Part shown: piece after piece, positions 8,021 through 17,561 of the stretch | Layout of the letters: each line of letters opens with the position of its first letter | Position numbering within the stretch: the stretch's first letter is position 1 | Origin: Bacteroidales bacterium | GTDB lineage: Bacteria; Bacteroidota; Bacteroidia; Bacteroidales; WCHB1-69 | Assembly (NCBI GenBank): GCA_017525245.1 | Contig: JAFXTE010000008.1 | Location: forward strand, 62,001 to 126,000 | Reading direction: 5' to 3' | DNA: 64,000 nt | The notes under the pieces: generated by a model | The model's database searches: none | Seen by the model: the letters and a program-made list of their open reading frames with translations, nothing else | Told to the model about the DNA's origin: nothing | Program-made: the position numbers and the translations under genes

Positions 8021-10174
8021 CTATTCAATCACATCGATTTCATCGACAATGTTCTTCGCGCCGGCGAACTTATCGACGATGAAGAGGAAGTAGCGAGCAT
8101 CAAGACTGATGTTGCGGCAGCGATCGACGTCGTACCAGATGTCGCTCATGGTGCCTTCCCACACGCGGTCGAAGTTGGTGCCGATGAGCTGGCCATAGCC
8201 ATTGATGACAGGACTGCCGGAGTTGCCGCCCGTGGTGTGGTTGCTGGCGATGAAGGCCACCGGCAGTTTACCGTTCTTGTCGGCGTAACGACCGTAATCC
8301 TTCTTCTGCCACAGCTCTTTCAGCTTCGGATGCACCTGATAGTCATACACATCGGGATCTTCTTTCTCCATGATGCCATCCAAAGTGGTGTAATAAACAT
8401 AATCGGTGCCGTCGGCGGGTTGGAAGCCCTTCACCTGACCGTATGTCACGCGCATCGTGAGGTTGGCATCCGGATAGAAGACTCTGTCTTTATCTTTCTC
8501 CATCAAAGCCTTGACATACAGACGGTAATACTCATCCAATTGGCTGGATTCTGCGCGGTATCTTGTAACAGCACCCCGATAGGTGTCAAACAGCGCATTG
8601 TATAGCATAATCATTTCATTACCGGCTGTTTTTGCTATTTGTTTAGGTGATGCTTTGGCGATGAAATCCTGATATTTGGCTGCATCCTGGAAGTAAGGCG
8701 CTTTCTTCGCGCTGTTATCCCACAATGCCGTCATCATCTCACGAACCACAGGTTCACTTTGGACATATTTCTTTAATGCCGCAGGGATATTCTCCGCTTT
8801 TTCATGTGTGAAATAGTAGGTCATCAACTCCACAAAACACTCTTTGTCAATCACATCGAAATACTCGGCACGGAAACTCTTGTCGGCATCCTGCATCTTG
8901 GCGCGAGTTTCGTCCTTGATATTGTCATTGCCAAACAACTTGCTCATATAAGGATAGACGACCTCCTCCATCAGTTCCACACCGAAGAGATATTCGTTAA
9001 TGTAAGTAACCATCTGCAGGTTGTTGTTGTAGCTGTCATAGACTTTCTTCATATCCTGCAACAGCGTGCCATACTGTGCTTTACGTTTCGGATCGGCGTT
9101 CACCCATTGTTGGAACTCCTTCTCCTGGGCCTGTTTCTTGCCGATGACGTCGCACTCGCGGATGCCCTTGCTCTCGCCCTGCCACTTCTTCCAGCCGTTG
9201 GAGATGCCGTTGGCCTTGGCGGAGTACATGAGGCGGATACGCGGGTCGAGGTTCATCTGCTTTTTCATCGCATCCAGGCGGATGGTGCGCGCTTGTATCG
9301 CGATGGGATTCTGGATGTTAGCCACCGCATTCACGCCGTCGGAGATAAGGAACTGGCGCGTGGTGCCCGGGTAGCCGAACACGAGGGTGAAGTCGTTCTC
9401 CTGCACGCCCTTGATGGAGACAGGGAAGTACTGCTTCGGCTTCATGGGAACGTTGTCCTTGCTGTAAGCCGCGGGCTTGCCGTCCTTGCCGGTGTAGATG
9501 CGGTAAAGCGAAAAGTCGCCGGTGTGGCGCGGCCACATCCAGTTGTCGCTGTCGCCACCGAACTTGCCGATGCTCTCCGGCGGAACACCCACCAAACGGA
9601 TGTCGTTATAGGTCTCCGTGACGAACATAAAGTACTGGTTACCATAGTAGAACGGTTTGATCTGTGCTTTGTAGCCGGTACCTTCCGTAGCTTTCTTCGT
9701 CACTTTTGCGATATTCTCCTTGATCTTCGCCTGACGGTCGGCTTCCTTGTCTTGGCTGCCCACGCCGGCCAAGACCTGCTCTGTCACGTCCTCCATATAG
9801 ACGAGGAAGGTGACGGTGAGGCCTTCCATGGGAATTTCTTCCTGCATGTTTTTGGCCCAGAAGCCGTCCTGGAGGTAGTTGTGCTCCATGGTGCTGTGCG
9901 ACTGCACGTATGAGTAGCCGCAGTGGTGGTTGGTGAGCAGCAGCCCTTTGGAGGAGATCAGCTCGGCGGTACAGCCGCTGCCGAACAGCACGATGGCGTC
10001 CTTCATACTGTTGTGGTTGATGCTGTAGATGTCATCTGCCGTGAGGTGGAAGCCAAGCTGCTGCATCTCAGCCTCGTTCTGGCTCAAATAGAGGGGAATC
10101 CACATGCCGCCGTCGGCGCGCGCGAAGCTGAGAATCAGGGATAATAACAGGGTCAAGAATAAAGGTTTTCTCAT
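8021..10174 (-). CDS. S46 family dipeptidyl-peptidase, DPP11-like (Asp/Glu-specific)
   Basis: 717 residues from the ATG at 10174. The promoter box at 10214-10221 covers the earlier ATG at 10216, so that start is excluded. A signal peptide (MRKPLFLTLLLSLILSFARA) leads to the mature enzyme. Catalytic motifs are TNHHC (His), GGDSDNWMWPRH (Asp region) and TTGGNSGSPV (Ser). In the S1 site the sequence reads LIGTNFDR: Arg here marks DPP11, while DPP7 has Gly. The enzyme trims acidic dipeptides from peptides in the periplasm, feeding amino acid fermentation. Confidence 0.9.
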   Translation of the reverse strand: MRKPLFLTLLLSLILSFARADGGMWIPLYLSQNEAEMQQLGFHLTADDIYSINHNSMKDAIVLFGSGCTAELISSKGLLLTNHHCGYSYVQSHSTMEHNYLQDGFWAKNMQEEIPMEGLTVTFLVYMEDVTEQVLAGVGSQDKEADRQAKIKENIAKVTKKATEGTGYKAQIKPFYYGNQYFMFVTETYNDIRLVGVPPESIGKFGGDSDNWMWPRHTGDFSLYRIYTGKDGKPAAYSKDNVPMKPKQYFPVSIKGVQENDFTLVFGYPGTTRQFLISDGVNAVANIQNPIAIQARTIRLDAMKKQMNLDPRIRLMYSAKANGISNGWKKWQGESKGIRECDVIGKKQAQEKEFQQWVNADPKRKAQYGTLLQDMKKVYDSYNNNLQMVTYINEYLFGVELMEEVVYPYMSKLFGNDNIKDETRAKMQDADKSFRAEYFDVIDKECFVELMTYYFTHEKAENIPAALKKYVQSEPVVREMMTALWDNSAKKAPYFQDAAKYQDFIAKASPKQIAKTAGNEMIMLYNALFDTYRGAVTRYRAESSQLDEYYRLYVKALMEKDKDRVFYPDANLTMRVTYGQVKGFQPADGTDYVYYTTLDGIMEKEDPDVYDYQVHPKLKELWQKKDYGRYADKNGKLPVAFIASNHTTGGNSGSPVINGYGQLIGTNFDRVWEGTMSDIWYDVDRCRNISLDARYFLFIVDKFAGAKNIVDEIDVIE

Positions 10175-10213
10175 ATTTTTGATGTTTTTATTGACACGTT
10201 TTTTTAGAGGGTG

Positions 10214-10221
10214 CAAATATA
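10214..10221 (-). promoter_or_regulatory. promoter -7 box of the S46 peptidase
   Basis: Minus-strand TATATTTG. It overlaps the upstream in-frame ATG and so fixes the real start at 10174. Confidence 0.7.
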
Positions 10222-10309
10222 TAAAATTTTTGGGGTCTCAGGTTTCAAGATTCAGGTTTCAGGTTTCGTGTTCTCAAGGAAGGGGCGATAAAAGTAGGAT
10301 GAAAAAATG

Positions 10310-10317
10310 TATTTTTG
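10310..10317 (+). promoter_or_regulatory. promoter -7 box of the AtoE-like transporter
   Basis: TATTTTTG fits TAnnTTTG, 80 bases before the start at 10398. The leader in between contains short oligomer repeats (CACTATTCGCTATTCACTAT). Confidence 0.55.
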
Positions 10318-10397
10318 CGGGCTGATTTTTGTTTACTGTTTACGTTCACTATTCGCTATTCACTATTCACAAACATCAATAACCCATAACCATTCAA

Positions 10398-11744
10398 ATG
10401 AGAATCATTAACTTCTGCGTCAACTTAGTACAGAAATACTTGCCGGAGCCGTTTGTTCTGGCCATTTTGTTAACGATTATCGCTGCGCTCACCGCCATGC
10501 CGGTATGCCACCAGACGCCCGTGGAGGTGGTCGAACATTGGGGCAACGGCGTGTGGGGGCTGTTAGCTTTCTCCATGCAGATGTCGCTGATTTTGGTCTG
10601 CGGCGCGACCTTCGCTGGGGCTCCCGCCGTCAAGAAAGGCATCCGCAAGATTGCCGCGTTGCCGAAGACTCCCGCCGCCGCCATTGCCACGGTGACGCTC
10701 GTCTCGGCCATCGCCTGCTGGATCAACTGGGGCTTCGGCCTCATCGTGGGGGTCATCCTCGCCAAAGAGATTGCCCGCGACTGCAAAGGTGTGGATTACA
10801 GGCTGTTGATTGCCTCTGCCTATAGCGGATTCGTGGTGTGGCACGCCGGACTTTCAGGTTCCATCCCGCTGACCATGGCCACCGCCGGCGAAGCACTCAC
10901 CAAAGCCACCAACGGTGCCCTCACCGAACCCGTCAGCGTCTCCTCTACCCTATTCGCGCCACAGAACCTCATCATCGTGCTGCTCGTCATCATCGCCATC
11001 ACCGTGGTCAACACGCTGATGCACCCCAAGGGTGAGCACGTGGTCACGGTGGATCCGCAACTGCTGTACGAGCCCGATGAGGCGCCCGCGAAGGAGGACA
11101 AATCCCCTGCAGCCAAGTTAGAGCAAAGTTATCTCGTATCGGGCATTGTCGCGCTTTTTGGTTTCAGTTTCCTGATTATCAAGTTGTTTGTGAGAGGTGG
11201 CTCGTTAGATCTCAACGCCGTCATCATGCTGTTCCTGTTCACGGGCATTCTGTTCCACGGGACACCGATGCGTTATGTCCGCGCATTCACTAAGTCGGCT
11301 GGCAGCGCGGCGGGTATCATCCTGCAGTTCCCGTTCTATGCGGGCATCATGGGCATCATTACGGGCGTGGGCGCGTCGGGCATCTGCTACGGCACGGTCA
11401 TCAGCGACGCCTGCATCGGCATCTCTACACCGACAACCTTCCCGTTGCTGACATTCCTTTGCGCTGCGGTTCTCAACCTGTTCGTGCCCTCCGGCGGTGG
11501 TCACTGGGCCATCCAGGCGCCGGTCTTTTTCACGGCGGGCGCGAACCTCGGCGTCGATCCGGGACTTACAGGAATCTCCATCGCCTGGGGCGACGCGTGG
11601 ACCAACCTCATCCAGCCTTTCTGGGCTTTGCCGGCTCTGGCCATCGCCAAACTCAACGCCAAGGACATCATGGGGTTCTGTCTCATTGATCTGGCGATTA
11701 CGGGTTTGATCATCTGCGGTGGTCTGTTATTTTGGGCGATGTGA
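10398..11744 (+). CDS. short-chain fatty acid transporter, AtoE family
   Basis: 448 residues, about 11-12 membrane helices. Diagnostic stretches are LPEPFVLAILLTIIAAL near the start, CWINWGFGLIVG in the middle and FVPSGGGHWAIQAP near the end, all typical of the AtoE/TIGR00366 family. These inner-membrane carriers are thought to move butyrate, acetoacetate or other short-chain acids. The ADP-forming acyl-CoA synthetase at 18300 would fit a cell that makes or uses such acids. It has its own promoter and is followed by a separate promoter for the porin. Confidence 0.88.
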   Translation: MRIINFCVNLVQKYLPEPFVLAILLTIIAALTAMPVCHQTPVEVVEHWGNGVWGLLAFSMQMSLILVCGATFAGAPAVKKGIRKIAALPKTPAAAIATVTLVSAIACWINWGFGLIVGVILAKEIARDCKGVDYRLLIASAYSGFVVWHAGLSGSIPLTMATAGEALTKATNGALTEPVSVSSTLFAPQNLIIVLLVIIAITVVNTLMHPKGEHVVTVDPQLLYEPDEAPAKEDKSPAAKLEQSYLVSGIVALFGFSFLIIKLFVRGGSLDLNAVIMLFLFTGILFHGTPMRYVRAFTKSAGSAAGIILQFPFYAGIMGIITGVGASGICYGTVISDACIGISTPTTFPLLTFLCAAVLNLFVPSGGGHWAIQAPVFFTAGANLGVDPGLTGISIAWGDAWTNLIQPFWALPALAIAKLNAKDIMGFCLIDLAITGLIICGGLLFWAM

Positions 11745-11787
11745 TTCATAATTCATAATGCATAATTACAATTATCCATTATTTTCA

Positions 11788-11795
11788 TAAATTTG
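11788..11795 (+). promoter_or_regulatory. promoter -7 box of the porin / membrane protein pair
   Basis: TAAATTTG fits TAnnTTTG, 34 bases before the porin ATG at 11830. Confidence 0.6.
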
Positions 11796-11829
11796 CACTT
11801 TCAAAGTAAAAAACCACAAATATCTGGAA

Positions 11830-13017
11830 ATGAATAAATTGAGTGTTGTTTTAGGTTTGATTTTGTGCATTATTTTGCCATTTTCCGCCATTTCTCAGGA
11901 AGAGAGCGTGAAAAAAGAGAAGAAGAAAAAGGAACGAAAAGAGGTGAACCCTAATTTCAAGCATAAGTTCACCACATTTCATTTGGAGGCCCGTGCGGAT
12001 TTCGAGTACAACTATAATCTCGAGAAATGGGGTACAATCAATTCATCGGGCACTTACACTGGCGGCTCCGTCACACAACACCATTACGGCTTCCGTGGCG
12101 ACTACTTCAACTTCCTGCTCGGCGGCGACATCGGCGACCACATCTCCTATTTCTTCCGTCAACGCATTATCCCCGTCAAAGGGTTTACGGAGCTGTTCGA
12201 CAACACCGATTTTCTCTACATCCAGTATAAGTTCAACGACCATTGGTCGCTGCGCATGGGCAAGGAGGCCATCTATGTGGGTGGATTCGAATATGACGCG
12301 CCGCCCATCGATGTCTATTACTACACCAACTATTGGGGTTCGTTCCCTTGCTTCCTGCTTGGCGTGTCGGCGGCCTACACCGACAAGAGCGGCAAGAACA
12401 AACTCGTGCTCAACGTCGCTAATTCACCTTACGTGAAATACAAGGACAACTCGTGGAATTCGGGGCTTCTCTCCTACAACCTCTACTGGAACGGCAAATT
12501 CGGACCATTTTCCACCCTCTACTCCGTCAACTTTTTGGAGTACCAACGCGGCAAGTTCATCAATTTCATCGTGTTGGGCAACAAGCTCTCGTTCGACAAA
12601 TGGTCACTCTATTTAGACTACATCAACCGCGCTGCCGGATTCAAGAAATTCTTCAATGACTTCTCCATAGTGAGCCGTTTGGACTGGCACGTCTCGCCAA
12701 GCGTAAACCTGTTTGCCAAAGGCGGTTACGATCAAAATTCCGCGGGTTACTATTATACCATTGGAAACGACCCGTACGTGGATGTGGACATGCTGATGCC
12801 GAACAACAGGGCCTATTGTTTCTATGGTCTTGGCATGGAGTACCGTCCGCGCATCTATCCCGACTTGCGCGTCCATGCGTATGTGGCCAACAGCACGATG
12901 ACCCATCCTCTCGGTTATATTGGAGACAATAGCTGGAAAGACATGACCCTCACCGCCAACGTCGGCGTCACCTGGCGTTTGGATTTCATGAAATTATTGC
13001 CCGAAAAATTGAAATAA
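11830..13017 (+). CDS. outer membrane porin, OprO/OprP-like
   Basis: 395 residues. A signal peptide (about 1-22, ending at ISQ) is followed by a lysine/glutamate-rich linker (KKEKKKKERKE). After that come alternating hydrophobic/aromatic strands typical of a beta-barrel, ending near VTWRLDFMKL. The FLLGGDIGDHISYFFRQRI and YIQYKFNDHWSLRMGKEAI segments resemble phosphate-selective porins O and P as found in Bacteroidales. It probably forms an outer-membrane channel; selectivity is unknown. The next gene starts one base after its stop, so the pair is one transcript. Confidence 0.75.
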   Translation: MNKLSVVLGLILCIILPFSAISQEESVKKEKKKKERKEVNPNFKHKFTTFHLEARADFEYNYNLEKWGTINSSGTYTGGSVTQHHYGFRGDYFNFLLGGDIGDHISYFFRQRIIPVKGFTELFDNTDFLYIQYKFNDHWSLRMGKEAIYVGGFEYDAPPIDVYYYTNYWGSFPCFLLGVSAAYTDKSGKNKLVLNVANSPYVKYKDNSWNSGLLSYNLYWNGKFGPFSTLYSVNFLEYQRGKFINFIVLGNKLSFDKWSLYLDYINRAAGFKKFFNDFSIVSRLDWHVSPSVNLFAKGGYDQNSAGYYYTIGNDPYVDVDMLMPNNRAYCFYGLGMEYRPRIYPDLRVHAYVANSTMTHPLGYIGDNSWKDMTLTANVGVTWRLDFMKLLPEKLK

Positions 13018-13018
13018 T

Positions 13019-14266
13019 ATGCCCATATTCCATTTCAAAACCAACAACATTCTGCACCAAGTTTCGCGCATTTCGCGGAACAACGTGGTACGCTATATGG
13101 TGCGTGCATACGGCCGTACACGGGAACTGATCATATTCCTGATCCTATTCTTCGGCTTCTTCATCGGGCTGTCCATCAAGATGACCCTGCCGAACATGCT
13201 GAACACCTTTATGAACACGGCCTACAAACTACTGATAGACACGGTGTTCTACATCATGGCTATCACGGTGATGACGGGCGCTATCAGCAAACTGTTCGTG
13301 GAGTTCGGTGTGGTGGTGTTGTTGGAGAAGATGTTGAAGCCGTTGATGAAGCCGCTTTACAATCTTCCTGGCGTGGCCTCGCTCGGCGCAGTGATGACCT
13401 TCCTGAGCGACAACCCCGCTATCATCACGCTGTCGAAGGACAAGACCTTCCGGCGCTACTTCAAACAGTACCAGATCGCCTCGCTGACCAACTTCGGCAC
13501 CTCCTTCGGCATGGGGTTGGTGGTGGTGGCCTTCATGACGGGCCGCGGTTACGGTAGCGGCGCCTTGGTCGGATTGGCAGGCGCGTTCATCGGCAGTATC
13601 GTCACCACGCGCATGATGCAAAAGCTGACTTTGAAAGCTTATCCCGAATTGGATTCCCCGATGCCCGACACGGTCGTGGAGGAGAAACCTTTGGACGAGG
13701 TGATCAATGAGACAGAAGAAAAAGGGGCGAAGATAGTAGAGGAGAAGAAAGGACCGTTCTTGCGCACGCTCAACGCCATGCTCGACGGCGGCAAGGGCGG
13801 TGTGGAAATAGGCCTCTCCATCATCCCCGGCGTGCTGATCATCTCCACCATTGTGATGATGACGACGTTCGGTGCCCCTGCTGTAGGAGGTTACACAGGC
13901 GCCGCATACGAAGGTGTACCTTTGCTCCCGTGGTTGGCATCCAAGATTGATTTTGTGTTCCGCTGGTTGTTTGGCTTCGAACATCCCGAGCTGATTGCTT
14001 TTCCGATTACCGCTTTAGGTGCTGTGGGTGCAGCCATCGGTCTGGTGCCCGCTTTTGATGCTTCAGGGCTCATCGATGGCAACGCCATCGCGGTTTTCAC
14101 CGCCATGGGCATGTGCTGGAGCGGCTTCCTGAGCACGCACACCGGCATGTTGGATTCCCTCGGCTATCGCCAGCTGATCTCAAAGGCCATCGCCTCACAT
14201 ACCGTCGGCGGCCTCATCGCCGGCATCTCCGCGCATTGGCTGTTCGTATTGTTCTCGCTGTTCTGA
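13019..14266 (+). CDS. nucleoside recognition (Gate) domain membrane protein
   Basis: 415 residues with about 8-9 membrane helices in two halves separated by an acidic cytoplasmic loop (about 218-245, TVVEEKPLDEVINETEEKGA). FLSDNPAIITLSKDK and the later FPITALGAVGAAIGLVP-type segment fit the Gate/nucleoside-recognition family (CD0519/CD1768-like). Family members act in spore or transport functions, but the substrate is not known. The start lies one base behind the porin stop, suggesting that the two cooperate in uptake across both membranes. Confidence 0.75.
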   Translation: MPIFHFKTNNILHQVSRISRNNVVRYMVRAYGRTRELIIFLILFFGFFIGLSIKMTLPNMLNTFMNTAYKLLIDTVFYIMAITVMTGAISKLFVEFGVVVLLEKMLKPLMKPLYNLPGVASLGAVMTFLSDNPAIITLSKDKTFRRYFKQYQIASLTNFGTSFGMGLVVVAFMTGRGYGSGALVGLAGAFIGSIVTTRMMQKLTLKAYPELDSPMPDTVVEEKPLDEVINETEEKGAKIVEEKKGPFLRTLNAMLDGGKGGVEIGLSIIPGVLIISTIVMMTTFGAPAVGGYTGAAYEGVPLLPWLASKIDFVFRWLFGFEHPELIAFPITALGAVGAAIGLVPAFDASGLIDGNAIAVFTAMGMCWSGFLSTHTGMLDSLGYRQLISKAIASHTVGGLIAGISAHWLFVLFSLF

Positions 14267-14293
14267 TGATGAATCGATTAACGAATGAGATAA

Positions 14294-14329
14294 AGAAAAA
14301 CGGAAGGCGAATACGTCTTCCGTTTTTCT
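14294..14329 (+). terminator. intrinsic terminator after the porin operon
   Basis: AGAAAAACGGAAG / CTTCCGTTTTTCT form a 13-bp perfect stem with a 10-base loop, ending in a T run, 28 bases behind the stop codon. Because the arms carry A and T runs it can work in both directions. Confidence 0.85.
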
Positions 14330-14503
14330 ATCAACAACAACCAATTTTATATATTAAATCATGACAATTCTGCTCTGATTTTCACGATGCAAAGAAACAA
14401 TCTTTTCATCACACAGCTAATCCCCATTTTTTGTGTTTTATTCAACAACCAGTCATTATTAGTGGGGATATACAAACAAGGCCATTCCTAATAGAATTTT
14501 TTG

Positions 14504-14511
14504 TATCTTTG
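14504..14511 (+). promoter_or_regulatory. promoter -7 box that decides the ROK kinase start
   Basis: TATCTTTG lies inside the longer open frame that begins at 14431, so translation must begin further on at the ATG at 14533. Confidence 0.7.
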
Positions 14512-14532
14512 CCCCGTAAAATTTTACAAGGA

Positions 14533-15642
14533 ATGTATAATAACGACCCGCGCACCGTCATCACCTTAGACGCCGGCGGCACGCATTTCCGTTTTTCGGC
14601 GATGCGGGGCTGTGAGGCGGTAACCGAGACTTTTGAACTGCCCACCCATCCCAATGATTTGGCGCAACTGTTGGAAGACCTCCGCAACGGATTCCAGCAC
14701 ATTATCGACCAGCTTCCCGACAAGCCCGTCGCCATCAGCTTCGCTTTTCCAGGGCCTGCGGATTACCCCAACGGCGTGTTTCCCAACCGTCTCACAAACT
14801 TCCCCTGTTTCGAAGGGGGCGTGGCTCTGAGTGCCTTTCTGGAGAATCAGTTCGGGTTGCCCGTCTTCATCAACAACGATGCCGACCTGTTCACTTACGG
14901 GGAGGCGCTTGCCGGCGCATTGCCGATGCTGAACGAGAAAATCCGCAATGCGGGCGGCGTGAAACAATACCACAACATCATCGGTTTCATCCTCGGGACA
15001 GGATTCGGTATCGGCATAACTTCCCACAACCAGATGTTCATGGGCGACAATTGCTGCTCCGAGATCTACTGCACTCCCAGTAAATGGGGGCAGGAACTCA
15101 TCGCGGAGGAAGGCATTTCCCTCCGCGCGGTGCTGCGCTACTACCGTGAACTCGCGCATGATGAAAAAGCCGACGGATACACAGACTCTTACGACATATA
15201 CCGCATTGCCGACAGCACGCTTGACGGCGACAAAGATGCCGCTCTGAAAGCTTTCGCCCGTTTCGGCGAGGCGGCGGGTTATGCCATCGCACAGGCAGCC
15301 TGCATGCTGGACGGCATCATCGTGTTGGGCGGCGGCGTCAGCAAGGCCGCGAAATTCTACATGCCTGCACTGCTCCAAGAGGTTCGCGCCACCATGCACA
15401 CCCTCAACGGAAACAAACTGCCCCGCGTGCCTTCCTTCATCTACAACCTTGAGGACCCGACGGAATTTGAGCAGTTCGTCAAAGGCCAAACCAAGGAGAT
15501 TGAAATCTTCGGCACCGACAAGCGCATCCGCATCGACACGCAAAAATGCCTCGGCATCACGCTTTCGCAACTCGGCACCTCCCGCGCCACCGCCATCGGT
15601 GCCTACTGCTTCGCCCTGCACGCGCTCGATACCGGCTGTTAA
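14533..15642 (+). CDS. ROK family sugar kinase
   Basis: 369 residues from 14533. DAGGTHFRFSAM at about 12-23 is the phosphate-binding motif, SFAFPGPADYPNGVF and INNDADLFTYGEALAG are the sugar and catalytic-Asp regions, and GFILGTGFGIGI is the second ATP-binding motif. The CxCGxxGCxE zinc motif of classical ROK members is absent. It probably phosphorylates glucose or a related hexose (or acetylated amino sugar) in the cytoplasm. The phosphohexomutase 94 bases downstream would take the product on. Confidence 0.82.
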   Translation: MYNNDPRTVITLDAGGTHFRFSAMRGCEAVTETFELPTHPNDLAQLLEDLRNGFQHIIDQLPDKPVAISFAFPGPADYPNGVFPNRLTNFPCFEGGVALSAFLENQFGLPVFINNDADLFTYGEALAGALPMLNEKIRNAGGVKQYHNIIGFILGTGFGIGITSHNQMFMGDNCCSEIYCTPSKWGQELIAEEGISLRAVLRYYRELAHDEKADGYTDSYDIYRIADSTLDGDKDAALKAFARFGEAAGYAIAQAACMLDGIIVLGGGVSKAAKFYMPALLQEVRATMHTLNGNKLPRVPSFIYNLEDPTEFEQFVKGQTKEIEIFGTDKRIRIDTQKCLGITLSQLGTSRATAIGAYCFALHALDTGC

Positions 15643-15712
15643 CTATTAACTATTAACTATCAACTATTAACTTCAATAACCAATAACCTATAACCAATAA
15701 CCATTAAAAAAA
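15636..15712. repeat. heptamer-like tandem repeat between the kinase and mutase
   Basis: Degenerate tandem units of TTAACTA followed by units of ATAACCA. Similar simple arrays occur at 10330-10390, 18142-18172, 33960-34000, 55965-55992 and 59770-59810. Confidence 0.7.
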
Positions 15713-15736
15713 TACAAACCAAATATCACCCAAATT

Positions 15737-17461
15737 ATGACAAAAGATTTTACCCAGCAAAACATTGATTCCTGGTTGAACGGGAATTTTGATGCGGACA
15801 CAAAAAAGGAGATTTCGAGAATGCAAGCGGAGGATCCGGCGGCATTGTCGGATGCCTTTTACAGAACCCTTGAATTTGGCACCGGGGGAATGCGCGGCAT
15901 CTTGGGTGTCGGCACCAACCGAATGAACAAATATACGGTCGGATTCGCCACCCAGGGACTGGCCAACTATCTGATTAAATGTTGCAAACAGAACATCAAG
16001 GTGGCCATTTCCTTCGATTCCCGCAATTTCAGCACGGAGTTTGCGACCATTTCCGCCAACATTTTGGCTGCCAACGGCATACAAGTCTTCCTCTTCGACT
16101 CACTGCGGCCCACTCCTGAACTTTCGTTCGCGGTGCGTCACCTCCAGTGCAACGCCGGCATCATGATTACCGCATCACACAACCCGAAAGAATACAACGG
16201 TTACAAGGTTTATTGGAACGACGGCGGACAGCTCGTTCCACCCCACGACAAAAATGTCATTGCCGAGGTCAACAAGATCAAATCGGTTGATCAAGTGAAA
16301 TGGGACGGTCGCCCCGACCTGATCCGCATCATCGGAAAAGACATCGACAACGTCTATCTCACCCTCATCAAACGGCTCACCTTGAATCCGGAAACGGTGG
16401 CGGAAGCCAAAGACCTCTGCATCGTCTATACCCCGCTGCACGGCACCGGCATTTCCGTAGTGCCACAGGCATTGTCGGACTTCGGCTTCAAGAACGTGCA
16501 TATCGTAGAGGAGCAGGCGGTCACCGATGGCAATTTCCCCACGGTGAAATCCCCCAATCCTGAAGAACACGCCGCACTGGAGCTGGCCATCAAGAAAGCC
16601 AAGAAAGTTAAGGCTGACATCGTGCTGGCCACCGACCCCGATGCCGACCGCGTAGGTATCGCTGTTCGCAGGGAAGACGGCGAGTACCAACTGTTCAACG
16701 GCAACCAGACCGCTACACTGCTGTTCCATTACGTGCTCTCCCAAACTAACATCAACCCGTTGGAGAACAACTTCTTCGTAGTGAAGACCATTGTCACCAC
16801 CGACCTCATCAACCAGATTGCCACCGACTATAACGTGGAATGTTTCGATGTGCTGACCGGTTTCAAGTATATCGCCGAAAAGATCCGCGAATACGAGGGC
16901 GAGAAACAGTTCATGGTCGGCGGCGAGGAAAGCTACGGTTACCTTGTCGGTGATTTTGTGCGCGACAAGGATGCCGTATCCGCCTGCTGCATGATTGCCG
17001 AAATGGCAGCCTATTACAAAACCGTCTATCACAAATCCCTGATTGACCAACTGGAAACACTCTACCGTCAATACCAGTATTTCAAGGAAGACATGGTCTC
17101 CCTGACCGAGCCGGGTGAAGCGGGTATGCAGGCCATCCAAAAACGCATGACCGACCTGCGCGAGAAATCTCCCAAAATGCTTGGCGGACAGTCTGTCGTA
17201 AAAATCTACGATTACCAGACGCAGCACGCTTATAATACGATAACCAAAACCAGCGAGCGGATAGACCTCCCCGTCTCCAACGTGCTTCAGTTCATCACCG
17301 AAGACCACTCCAAAGTGACAGTTCGTCCGTCCGGTACCGAACCCAAAATCAAGTTCTATTTCAGCGTTTGCGGCGTCATCGAACCCGAACAAAGCCTCCA
17401 GGAAGTGGACGACCTCTTGAAAGAGCGCATCGCAGGATTGAAGAAGGATTTAGGGCTTTGA
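15737..17461 (+). CDS. phosphoglucomutase / phosphomannomutase family enzyme
   Basis: 574 residues, the length of the large Bacteroidetes phospho-sugar mutases. The catalytic serine loop is TASHNPKEYNGYKVYW (about 141-156), the metal loop is DPDADRVGI (about 299-307), the sugar-binding loop is GGEESYGY and the phosphate-binding loop is RPSGTEPKIKFYF near the C-terminus. It interconverts hexose 1- and 6-phosphates in the cytoplasm. Its position behind the ROK kinase suggests joint work in sugar entry or glycogen/cell-wall precursor supply. Confidence 0.92.
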   Translation: MTKDFTQQNIDSWLNGNFDADTKKEISRMQAEDPAALSDAFYRTLEFGTGGMRGILGVGTNRMNKYTVGFATQGLANYLIKCCKQNIKVAISFDSRNFSTEFATISANILAANGIQVFLFDSLRPTPELSFAVRHLQCNAGIMITASHNPKEYNGYKVYWNDGGQLVPPHDKNVIAEVNKIKSVDQVKWDGRPDLIRIIGKDIDNVYLTLIKRLTLNPETVAEAKDLCIVYTPLHGTGISVVPQALSDFGFKNVHIVEEQAVTDGNFPTVKSPNPEEHAALELAIKKAKKVKADIVLATDPDADRVGIAVRREDGEYQLFNGNQTATLLFHYVLSQTNINPLENNFFVVKTIVTTDLINQIATDYNVECFDVLTGFKYIAEKIREYEGEKQFMVGGEESYGYLVGDFVRDKDAVSACCMIAEMAAYYKTVYHKSLIDQLETLYRQYQYFKEDMVSLTEPGEAGMQAIQKRMTDLREKSPKMLGGQSVVKIYDYQTQHAYNTITKTSERIDLPVSNVLQFITEDHSKVTVRPSGTEPKIKFYFSVCGVIEPEQSLQEVDDLLKERIAGLKKDLGL

Positions 17462-17509
17462 AGATGCTGAATGTTGAATGCTGAAAAAAATGATGGAAAT
17501 TTGGTAAAT

Positions 17510-17537
17510 GTAGAGACGTTTCATGAAACGTCTCTAC
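17510..17537. repeat. GAGACG palindrome family, copy 3 (perfect 28-mer)
   Basis: GTAGAGACGTTTCA is followed by its exact reverse complement. The outer arms equal those of copy 2, while the inner arms differ but remain complementary. It lies behind the mutase stop and may terminate its transcript. Confidence 0.85.
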
Positions 17538-17561
17538 TAATCACCAATCACTAATGATTCA

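Noticed and set aside
8804-9913. 369-codon open frame on the plus strand
   Set aside because: It lies antisense to the S46 peptidase, whose catalytic motifs are intact; long antisense frames are a codon-bias effect.
14566-15621. 351-codon open frame on the minus strand
   Set aside because: Antisense to the ROK kinase; no motif and no promoter.
16175-17392. 405-codon open frame on the minus strand
   Set aside because: Antisense to the phosphohexomutase with complete active-site loops.
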